From Platycnemis pennipes (taxonomy: Eukaryota > Arthropoda > Insecta > Odonata > Platycnemididae): a stretch of DNA of 64,000 bases. Shown here piece by piece: positions 55,622 through 64,000 of the stretch (position 1 is its first letter; the number at the start of each line of letters is the position of its first letter). The translations under genes and the position numbers were made by a program. The DNA is taken from assembly GCA_933228895.1 (NCBI GenBank), contig OW121848.1, positions 133,628,615 to 133,692,614 of the forward strand. The letters are read 5' to 3'. Under the pieces are notes generated by a model. The model did not search any database and had not been told where the DNA came from. It was given only the letters and a program-made list of their open reading frames with translations.

Positions 55622-55941
55622 TTAACTCTCTTAGTGTGGCGGGCTGATATATCAGCTTTTGCAACTCAGGTGAAAAGTGCAGCGGACCGATATATCGGCC
55701 CAATATCATTAAATTTTTCAACTTTATGACACTAAGATAATAACATTTATTTTTCAGTCTCTGTAAAAAACTTTTGTCATTATTAGTTAGTTCAACTAAA
55801 GTAATGTAAAAAAAACGCATTTGGATATTTATAACAATAGCTTCGTAATGTTTTTTTTTCCTAAGGTGCTACAATTTATTGAATTAACCTCGGAATTTAT
55901 TGCTAGTACCCCAGGAGAAAGGTTAGCACTAAGAGGGTTAA
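55622..55941. mobile_element. piggyBac-like MITE (TTAA ends)
   Basis: Both ends are TTAA. Termini read TTAACTCTCTTAGTGTGGC (left) and complement TTAACCCTCTTAGTGCTAAC (right). TTAA duplication with CCC-type ends is typical of piggyBac. The interior has palindromes CTGATATATCAG and CCGATATATCGG and no transposase. It lies in lectin 2 intron 1, about 170 bp before exon 2. Confidence 0.82.
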
Positions 55942-56110
55942 AAAAAGATGATTTAAGGTTGGTTGGCTTGAATGGGATACGGGAGAGTGGGATTTTTTCA
56001 ATGGTTAGCCATGAAATGCAACCTTATCCTTGGACTGTGTTCTTCTAGGTTCATTCCTTAAATCATAAGATCATGTGTATACATTTATGAATGTCATTTT
56101 CCAATTACAG

Positions 56111-56377
56111 TACCTCCTCTTGTTCCTGAAGACTATGAATTATTTCCTGGAATTGGATACTATAAATTTCATCCTGAATCAGCCTCAAACTTTGATGCAG
56201 CCTCTGCAGCTTGTTTTAAGGAGGGTGGTCATCTTGCGATCCTCAACTCTCCATCAGAATCATCTGTAATGGGGATACTCTGGAAGCCATACCCTGAGAC
56301 CCAAAATTTGAAGCATATATATGCCTATGTTGGCATCCATGATAGGGTGAAAGAGGGTGAATTTGTGACAATTTTCG
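56111..56377 (+). CDS. C-type lectin 2, exon 2 (N-terminal half of lectin domain)
   Basis: 267 bp between acceptor CAATTACAG and donor TTCG-GTAAGC. Encodes VPPLVPEDYELFPGIGYYKF, HPESASNFDAASAACFKEGG, HLAILNSPSESSVMGILWKP, YPETQNLKHIYAYVGIHDRV and KEGEFVTIFG. It contains the first lectin cysteine (122). Identical length and phase to exon 2 of lectin 1. Confidence 0.93.
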
Positions 56378-56379
56378 GT

Positions 56380-58140
56380 AAGCTGCATTTAATTGAAATA
56401 CCTTAGGCCAGTGCCTCAAGTGTTGAAAGGATTTCATCGCTTTTTTGCCATCCAATCAAGCGAAATTCACTTTGGAAAAGTGTCCATTCACTATCATAAC
56501 TAGGCCTTTTGGGGTTCTGGGGCAGAACCTTGAGTGGGAGTCCTTTAACATATGTGTAACTAGTACTAAATGTTTACCACTCATGCAATTGAAAATTTAG
56601 CATAGAAATAAATACATTCATTGATACAGCCATAGCAATATATCCATATTAAAATGCTTTTTGGTAGCTCTCGAAGCTTAGAACATTTGGATCATTGCCC
56701 AATTTGTCAATGCCTAATGACCTCAGTGCCCATGTCCTTGCGATTTTGTTCCACACATCTTATGAAAAATGCTCTCCTGTGGTATTTTGATGCCTGTGAT
56801 TGCCTCAAATGAATATCCTGGATGTCTTACGGTGACTATACCTAAGTACCTCAATAAATAGGTACCTGAGCATCTTGATGAAATCAACTTTTCATTTGAT
56901 TGCTAGGGTATGCATAAGTCATAACTAAGCATGGCTATCTCTACCCTCAGAATCTTTCAGTATTTGCAAACCTGAAGGTCCCATGTTGCCTCGGTAATAC
57001 TTGAGTTGTGAACTATATTGATTAGGGTTTTCTCTTAATCAGGCCTATTCAACCAAATATAACAGTATTTGCTCAAGTTTTCAATGTATTTATTATGATA
57101 CTCATCCACGCATTAAGTTATTTATGTAATCATCCAGCCACTCACTTATTTTCAGGTACTCATATTTTCTTTGGGTATTCAAATACCTGTGAATGAATAC
57201 TATGACCACATCCCTTACACTCGTCAAAGTCCCTATCATCACTCCTCACAATCTCTCCAAGACACTGTTAATTCAGAGAGTTGGATGAAAATCCATTTGA
57301 GACTACCCTTGCAAATCATTTTTTTACTTTTGTAACGTCAGACGTTTATTTTCGTTTCAAAACTCTTTATTCGTTCCAATACAATATCTCTTCATGCATC
57401 CAGCATCCTTCCCCGAATCCTTTCCCCTCAACAATCCCCTCCTTTTCTCCATCAACAACTCCCCAGCATCCACAACACAATTCAAATCAAACGTTACACT
57501 TTGAACAATTAACTAGATATGTAGCCATTAAAAAGACTGAGGAAATATTTTCAATCTTAATTTTGTGGAACCTATTTATCAATCATGAAAGGCATGAAAA
57601 ATGACTTTATAAAAACGTAGGTAGGTCAAACCCCAAATTTTTCAAGACCAAATGGAGTTTACCACGTGATTTTTTAATTACCTCCTTGATGATCAAAAAG
57701 AATGCATCTTTGATGAGTGCAACAAATGAACCAATAATTTACACCCTGAATATGTTGACACTCAGCTTGGACAGTTTTTGCAACAGAGATAGAAACTAAA
57801 ATCTTAAATGTTTGTAAATTATAGTTACAATTACTATGAGGTATCATTTCTGTCTACTCTATCAGTAGGCAGATTAGAGGAGAGCATGGATAAAAAGATA
57901 TTACAAAATTAAGGCTGGATACTTGACTGGTCTATGATACATATCAATAAATAATATATATTTCATGAGCAAGTCTAATCCTATAGCACCATGGAGCTGG
58001 AGATACTGCCACTATTATGTTGTCTTCAGTAGTATCAATTAAAAACATCTATTTAACTAAACATATAGTATGAGTGACTGATTATATTTAGAGCTCTTAT
58101 GACATTTGAATACCTACATAATTTTAAATGTTCGCTTTTT
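56380..58140. other. Lectin 2 intron 2, no further feature
   Basis: AT-rich intron with incidental open frames (for example 57281-57604) that lack any recognisable family. Confidence 0.5.
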
Positions 58141-58145
58141 TGTAG

Positions 58146-58315
58146 GTCAACCTCTTAACTCAACTGGCTTTGCAAAGTGGGCTGGCCCTAATCCTGACAA
58201 TTATAAGGATAATGAAGATTGTGGTTCAGTAACTCGATCTGGACATCTCAATGATGTGAATTGTGGTGCAGCATTGCCATTTATTTGTGAATATGATTTA
58301 TCTTGGAACCACTGA
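58146..58315 (+). CDS. C-type lectin 2, exon 3 (C-terminal half of lectin domain)
   Basis: 170 bp from acceptor TTTTTTGTAG to TGA. Encodes GQPLNSTGFAKWAGPNPDNY, KDNEDCGSVTRSGHLNDVNC and PFICEYDLSWNH. Cysteines 202, 216 and 224 complete the short-form lectin fold. NPD occupies the place of EPN/QPD (residues 192-194), and LND replaces WND (211-213), both conserved with lectin 1. The same-phase split Gly codon joins exon 2. Confidence 0.93.
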
Positions 58316-58502
58316 TTATAATTTATTTTTTTGCATTCATAGTGATGAATGTTTTTTTTTTAAAGCCATCTCTGTACAACTTCCTTCAGCTTCATTCAAT
58401 CCTTTTATATCTACTACTTAAAATGATGTTTCTTTTACTTTTAAACTTTGTAAATTAGAGGGGACGACCCATGGATACAGCTTCTTAAATATAGAGCATA
58501 TT

Positions 58503-58508
58503 AATAAA
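58503..58508 (+). promoter_or_regulatory. Candidate poly(A) signal of lectin 2
   Basis: AATAAA about 190 bp after the stop; a second lies at 58582-58587. Which one is used cannot be told. Confidence 0.5.
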
Positions 58509-58589
58509 ACAAATGACACTATAATTTTGATGAAAATTCTTGTAATACATCTGGTTGAGGAGTGCTATTATGTATAATCCGAATAAATC

Positions 58590-59355
58590 TTTTGAAGTAT
58601 AAATGTTTATTACCTTGAAATCTTACTTGCTTGTTAATTTTCTTTTATCTCACCCTACACACATGACTAAATAATGCACAGTACCATGCTTATTGTGACC
58701 GATTGTGAAAAATAAGCATTTTAGCCTAACCGCATTTGAATGTAAAAAAGAAAGAAGAGAAGAGAATAGCATCAATAGATATATAATTTTTGGATTGGTG
58801 AAATAATATGGAAAAAGAAGGGAGAAGATCAGTTGCAAAGTCTACTTTTTACACAATGTAGGTACCTACTGCTTGACTTACAAATGCATTCTATTACTAA
58901 GGCAATCAATAGCTCCACCCTTATATCCAGATGTAAGGCCAAATGAGTAAGTTGCCTACTGTAGTTGAGTCTCAGATGTGTGGCAGAGAAACAAAAAACC
59001 TTCAATAACTGTCTTTACCATATTCTCCTTTGTGAAGGTTTTTAAATTGTTAAAACACTTCTGCTCTTCCTTGACAATGCTCATGAGAAACATAGTTGAG
59101 AGAGAAATATTTTTACTCAGGGTTTGGCTCTTGAAAAATGCACATATGAGGATTCTTAGGGGAGGATGAAATATTTTTCCATGGCTAAAGACTTAAAATT
59201 AATTTTAATTTGATTTCCTTTATATCAAAATGTAAAGACATTGTAATAACTATGTATGTACATATAATAATTACTTAACACAGTCAATGCAGATCATTAT
59301 TCAAGAAACTCCCCAATAATCCCTAACAATTTTATTTCAATGCCCAACTGAATAA
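58590..59355. other. No gene recognised
   Basis: AT-rich; nothing supported. Confidence 0.4.
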
Positions 59356-59359
59356 CAAC

Positions 59360-59605
59360 CAAGTGGGGGTTGAGTTAGTGTGGTGGGTAGAGTACTCGCC
59401 TCCCATCCTGAGGGCCTGGGTTTGATTCCCAGCAGCGGTGGATTTTCAGTGGCAAACCAGTCCCTACTTGAGTACCTAGTGGAGTCATTTAAGGTTCAGT
59501 ACTCCATCTGTTGGATGGAATGTTAAGCCATAGTCCACTTGACACCTGTGTTTGATGATATGTTGTGCTTTTCATAATAGCATTGTGCTAATTAGGGTGT
59601 CTTGG
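59360..59605 (+). mobile_element. tRNA-derived SINE, near complete
   Basis: The tRNA-like head has GGTTGAGTTAGTGTGGTGGG and TAGAGTACTCGCCTCCCATC, then B-box-like GGTTTGATTCC within a CTGGG stem. The body GCGGTGGATTTTCAGTGGCA, CAAACCAGTCCCTACTTGAG and GTTCAGTACTCCATCTG matches 38.4 and 27.6 kb. Confidence 0.85.
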
Positions 59606-59609
59606 ATGT

Positions 59610-60715
59610 TTATGTTCAATTGTTTTCATTTTGAATGCTTTATGCTCCTTTTTTGTTTCTATGAACTTCCTTGTGTTCTTCCTGTGTTATACATGTGAAC
59701 ATGGCGGTAGTAGATTAAATAAGTTTCATTATTAATTGGTGACTAGTTATTTACCGAATCCAGTGCCATGGATTTGCAAATCCAACAGTCTCCCTGAATC
59801 CAACCCTGAAATGCTGAAAGTGCCAATATTGGCATGGCATTTGGTGCTTCTCACTGCCAAAAGTGTCATTTTTGGCTATTTCAAACCCTGCCGCAAATTT
59901 AAATCCGGTAGGGAGGGACTTCGAAGGAAATTTAAATCCAGCATTTAAAGGATAAGAATAGGCTAATGGCAATGCTGGGTTTCTATCCAACCTTCCTCCA
60001 TTCCCTGAAAATTCCTACCATTACCCAATTACCCACCTATACTAAATGGCACAAATAGCTGTTGGTTACCTCCCCTGAATAACTACATAACTAACAACAA
60101 TGTTGATAGACATCGTCCATAGCTCTGCTTGTCACAGATCAAGTCAATTAACCCTTTCGCTGTGGTGTTACTTTAATTCTGTACGCAGAGCAGTAAAAAT
60201 AAAATAAAGGGTGCTCTCAAGTAAAAATTTTCACTCATGAAATTTGAATGCATAATATACATGAATAAAATTTTGAAAATGGCCGTGACTCCATCAAGTG
60301 AATAAAATACAAGTGTTTTGTCTTCCTCTGCTGTTCCAAACATGGTAGTGTTTGAATTAAATATGTGGAGAAGACGAAAACACAAGTGGAAAACAAGACA
60401 AGGCATACTCATGAAGCGCATACTAGAAATAGGCTCTCATGATGAGACATTATTGTCACTCACAGTGAAAGGGTTAACATGGCCCACACTAAATGTGTTA
60501 AGTACATTCTAAGCCTATGAACCCCATGAGAATCAATTATGCATGCATTGGCAATCAATTATTATTGTTATCTCTAACCCTTAACCGATTCAGGTCAACA
60601 AAAACTCAACAGATGGTGCCAAATATAGGTGTCAGGTTATTTAACCATTTAGGCACATCCATCTGCTAGAATGGCTAGCCTGACTAAATTTAAATCAGTG
60701 CTTCACTCGATGCCA
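59610..60715. other. No gene recognised
   Basis: A local partly self-complementary AAATTTAAATCC block occurs near 59890-59945; nothing else. Confidence 0.35.
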
Positions 60716-60718
60716 GGA

Positions 60719-61463
60719 CCCTTACGAAAAAGTAGTACTGGAAGTACTGGAAAAAAATAGTATTGGGAAGTACTCGTGTACTATTTTCACGGAGGTGAGT
60801 ACTATAGTATTGGAAGTATTGAAGAAAACTAGTACTTGTGTACTAGAGGTAGTACACAGAACTAGTACTCATGGAAGTATTGGGAAGTAGTACTCGTGTA
60901 CTAGAGGTAGTACACGTAACTAGTACTCGTGGAAGTATTGGGAAGTAGTACTAGTGTACTAGAGGTAGTACACAGAACTAGTACTTGTGGAAGTATTAGG
61001 AAGCAGAACTCGTGTAATAGAGGTGGTGCACAAAACTAGTACATACATACCCCTATTGGAACTTACTCATAAGTCTCATAAGATATTTTCTCATAAGAAA
61101 TTGGCAATGAGATCTTATGAGAAATTTTCTCATAAGATTTTCGGCGGGGAACCGTTCCAGGGGGAACCACCCTGGAACCATTCCAGGGGGATCGGTTCCC
61201 TGCAGTTCTCTTACGAGAATTACAAGATATTAATTGTAATTGTAATTGCCGACATTGAAGTACTGGTGCCACGGACTAGTACATGATGCTAGTATTGTGA
61301 ATACTTCCCTACTGAGTACTACATTCAGTGATCCCAATACTAAGTATTGAATTTTGAGTACTGGGGGGCAGAATCTGAATACTATAGTACTGAGATTCAT
61401 GTACTTAGTATTCGGGTCTGTGTACTTAGTATTGGGCTCTGTGTACTACTTTTTTGTAAGGGG
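60719..61463. repeat. Element with tandem GTAGTAC-rich units and inverted ends
   Basis: The ends CCCTTACGAAAAAGTAGTAC and (complement) CCCTTACAAAAAAGTAGTAC are inverted repeats. Inside, a unit of about 60-65 bp (AGTACTCGTGTACTAGAGGT, AGTACACAGAACTAGTACTC, GTGGAAGTATTGGGAA) is repeated about four times at 60790-61045. Further variants follow after a spacer with CTCATAAGAT and CCAGGGGGA palindromes. Non-coding; probably a MITE with an expanded core. Confidence 0.8.
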
Positions 61464-61469
61464 AGGAGA

Positions 61470-61915
61470 TGCAATGCAGAGATACCCTTAGCAACAGCTG
61501 ATAGGGTCTCTCATGTACCTAGTGGTTAACTCTTCCACAGTTCCACTATACTCTGTAGATGATATTTTCTGTGCATTCTGTGATATTGTCACCTTTTCTT
61601 TTTAATATTTTTTTTATTTTCCAAGATTTTAGACCCTCTTTATTAGAGAATATACATCTCCGATCCTCTCCTTCCAGCCGCTCCCACAACAATATCTCCT
61701 TCTTTCCCCTATCAACAACCTCTTAACAACCTTTTCCAAAAAAAACATTCAACAATTTACAAAAAAAAAACATTTCCTTCAAAACATAAAAAAACATAAT
61801 TCACATCTAAAAGAAATGAAACAACCATCAAGAAAACAAAGAACAACCAAGAAAGCAAAGCCTCGAAAATTAAACAAAACAAATGCAATCACCCTTCTAT
61901 TTAGGGTATGGCACG
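61470..61915. other. No gene recognised
   Basis: A/C-rich low-complexity sequence (61690-61880) with many AAAAACA words. Confidence 0.4.
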
Positions 61916-61924
61916 ACATTACCC

Positions 61925-62200
61925 AAGCAGCATCATGATATCGGCCCAATATCATTTTTACACCGTCACATATCACTTATTAGTCAATCCGATATTGGCT
62001 ACCCATATCGGCAAATGTCAAAAGTGATAACATTTGCCATTATAAAAATTACATTTGCTGACGATATTGGGCCGATATTAATTTGATGATAAAAAGACAT
62101 CTTTCACCATTAAACAGTGGCATAAATGATATTGGGCCGATGTATGTTTGATATTACCATTGACTGATTTTTCATTAACCTGATATTGGGATGATTTAAT
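61925..62200. repeat. GATATTGGGCCGATAT repeats
   Basis: Four or more copies of GATATTGGGCCGATAT-like words in both orientations (about 61937, 61988, 62061, 62129) with AAATGTC and ATTTGCC inverted partners. Perhaps a small foldback element; ends not resolved. Confidence 0.55.
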
Positions 62201-62204
62201 AAGT

Positions 62205-62540
62205 AAGATAGTTAAAATGTATCCTGGATAAACATGTTAAAAATTATTTATAATGAGGGATGGTCGTACTATAAAACAAATGGAAAAATAAATGTGGAGA
62301 GATAGTTTCGAACTTAGGATGTTTACATTGAGAACCCTGAACTTTACCCCTGACCCAACTCTACTTATTGATATTTGGGTGATTTTATTTAAGCATTTAT
62401 CGTAGTAATGACATACCTACTTCACTCCTGACCAAACTTCCCTCATGGAAGATGCATAACTTTAAGCATTATCATAGCAATAAAATATTTCAAACTCGTT
62501 TTCTGTTTGAGTTATTGCAGTTATAACCAAATATGGGGGT
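62205..62540 (+). repeat. Interspersed repeat A (copy 2)
   Basis: Direct-orientation match to 39361-39695, with blocks TGTATCCTGGATAAACATGT, AACCCTGAACTTTACCCCTG and CCTACTTCACTCCTGACC. Confidence 0.8.
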
Positions 62541-62554
62541 TTACATTAATTGCC

Positions 62555-62690
62555 ATGCGAAAGAATTCACCTCGACCGGGAATCGAACCATGAACCTTTT
62601 TTTTCTTCACGGACCGAGATTTTGAGCCCTCGCAGTCCATCAAGGATGACAACGCAAGGGAAAAAGGCATCAAAGAAGCCATGATCAAAG
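62555..62690 (-). mobile_element. tRNA-derived SINE fragment
   Basis: On the minus strand B box GGTTCGATTCC lies in a CCCGGTCGAGG context with the body GTGAATTCTTTCGC. The head is interrupted by a T-rich tract. Confidence 0.5.
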
Positions 62691-62699
62691 GTGAACCCC

Positions 62700-63700
62700 A
62701 TCCAGCACTAAAGCTGCACTTGGTGGTAAATGCAGGATATTCCAAGCCTGCCACTTGAATGGCAATTTGTAAGCAAATATCGAATCCCTACTAATTCTGA
62801 AGATTCAGGCGATATGGAGTGGAAGTGAAACATGATAACACAGGCTCGTGTTTTTTTCTTATTGAATCCTTAAATAATCATATTTCTTATTTTATGTTTA
62901 GGCCTCCAAATGGTTTCTGATGTTCTGATCAATCACGAATTTTTGACTTTCTTCTCTTTGACGTCGGGGGAAAAAATGTGAATACTCAAAATTATAAAAT
63001 CCAGCGACCAGAAAAATATTATCATTTTTATACCCTTTATTAGTCGGCTCAGCTGACATCATTTTTGCATCGGAAAATGATATCTATTAATTATTACTTT
63101 AAGATACGATTGACCATATCAATTTTAAATTGGAGAAAGATATCATCTATATGTCATTTTTATTCCAATTTTTTTATTTTTTTATTCCAAGTCTATTGAG
63201 TTTAATGTGTTAAAATTCTCAAATAATCTGTTCCTTTTAACTGGACTAGCCCTGTCACACTTCAGTGTCAAACAAATACGCACAGCATTTTAGGCAGTGT
63301 TTGAGATGCTGCTTTGTGTTTTGTATCATTTCACGCCAGTACCCTAGGGTAGAGCAGCTGCTCTTATAGACACTGTAAATCAGTTGATTGGCAAAAGGGG
63401 AAGTATTCCTTAAGACATTAGCAACAACATTGTAAGTTATGAGGTAGCATAATAAAAAATCAAATTTCACTAGCTCCTCATCTCAATTTCACAAGCTCTA
63501 ATATTTCTATTTCTAGTACAGAGAAGACAAGGGTATTATTTCCCATGCATCATCGTTTTGTGATCAATATTTTAATTTAAAGTGGTTATCCTGAAAGCAT
63601 TAGTTACTCTTACTGATTTCACTATTTTATGCTTTCTCATAACTGTACCTATTACAAATAACTTTACTGACTAAAATAATCCAATGGCAAGGCTACAGAT
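62700..63700. other. No gene recognised
   Basis: AT-rich; no supported features. Confidence 0.4.
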
Positions 63701-63704
63701 GTAA

Positions 63705-63950
63705 TGGGCTGGGTTGGTGTAGTGGTTAGAATACTGGCCTCTAACCAGGTAGGCTGGGGTTCATATCCTGGTAGTGGAACATATAATTTTCATTGGTAAC
63801 CCATCCCCTCCTTGAGTGTTTTGCAGAGAACATTCTTGTAGTTCTCCATCAGTTGCATGGGATGTAAAGCCATGGTCCCCTTGGTGCTTTTCTACTAAGA
63901 GCAGGCTAATGCTGACGCCATGTTCCTTGCAATCTTTCCTCCCTTCCCTT
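63705..63950 (+). mobile_element. tRNA-derived SINE
   Basis: Head GGGCTGGGTTGGTGTAGTGG (A box) and B-box-like GGTTCATATCC. The body TTTTCATTGGTAACCCATCC, AGTTCTCCATCAGTTGCATG and TAAAGCCATGGTCCCCTTGG is related to the 59.4 kb SINE. Confidence 0.85.
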
Positions 63951-64000
63951 CCCATTCTTGTACCTTTCCTCCTGGTCTGAAGTGCCTAGGAGTGTTGATA

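Larger units (their letters stand above)
53562..58315 (+). other. C-type lectin gene 2 (three exons, 232 aa)
   Basis: Spliced gene: exons 53562-53823, 56111-56377 and 58146-58315, with phase-1 introns of 2287 and 1768 bp and GT-AG ends. Predicted secreted protein of 232 residues: signal peptide about 1-22, conserved N-terminal domain about 28-87, lectin domain about 103-232. Cysteines 122/224 and 202/216 should pair. Putative role: soluble pattern-recognition lectin of the hemolymph type; inferred from family resemblance. It diverges from lectin 1, with start codons 2.66 kb apart and opposite transcription. The first intron contains a tail fragment of a retrotransposon, a hAT element and a piggyBac-like element, all non-coding with respect to the gene. 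Confidence 0.9.

Noticed and set aside
55821..56048. Open frame ending near lectin 2 exon 2
   Set aside because: Begins inside the piggyBac-like element and ends in the intron; not part of the spliced gene.

Overview
The window looks like a piece of a large, repeat-rich arthropod genome, most likely an insect. I infer this from the absence of dense genes, the split genes with GT-AG introns, the many degraded non-LTR retrotransposon and DNA-transposon copies, the tRNA-headed SINEs, and a pair of secreted C-type lectins of the hemolymph lipopolysaccharide-binding-protein type known from cockroaches and other insects. The species cannot be fixed from sequence alone.

Only two convincing host genes are visible, in the right third. 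They are paralogous C-type lectin genes arranged head to head: one on the minus strand (exons 50667-50904, 49214-49480, 43910-44079; 224 aa) and one on the plus strand (exons 53562-53823, 56111-56377, 58146-58315; 232 aa). Both have a signal peptide plus conserved N-terminal domain in exon 1, the first half of the lectin fold in exon 2 and the cysteine-rich second half in exon 3. Both introns are phase 1, and exons 2 and 3 are identical in length between paralogs. The 2.7 kb between them holds a decayed minus-strand coding remnant (51574-52310).

The left two thirds (1-43 kb) is almost entirely transposon wreckage. (i) A CR1/L2-like non-LTR family has a distinctive 3' terminus (CCCCTGCCACACACC, GTGGCTTGCAGGGTAT, then GTAGAT repeats), with about 15 copies in both orientations; several keep RT motifs such as FADDT. 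(ii) A second non-LTR family is represented only by its C-terminal tail (motifs WIDRVTNEE, IGHILRHDGLM, GKNGKGRPR), with about nine fragments. (iii) There are tRNA-derived SINEs. (iv) There are non-autonomous DNA transposons. Four hAT-type elements have TIRs and 8-bp target duplications (one duplication imperfect), three of them packed into 34.6-36.7 kb. There is also a 2.0 kb Harbinger-like element (28841-30857) with a 3-bp duplication, a piggyBac-like element with TTAA ends (55622-55941), and several foldback structures.

Inside and around the lectin genes are a 5'-truncated RNase H-encoding non-LTR copy abutting a splice donor, an intronic minisatellite, and a hAT element containing a perfect 55-bp inverted repeat with a hammerhead-like core. 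The last 6 kb (59-64 kb) holds SINEs, a GTAGTAC-rich tandem-repeat element and other interspersed repeats. I found no tRNA or rRNA gene, no CRISPR array and no bacterial-type gene.
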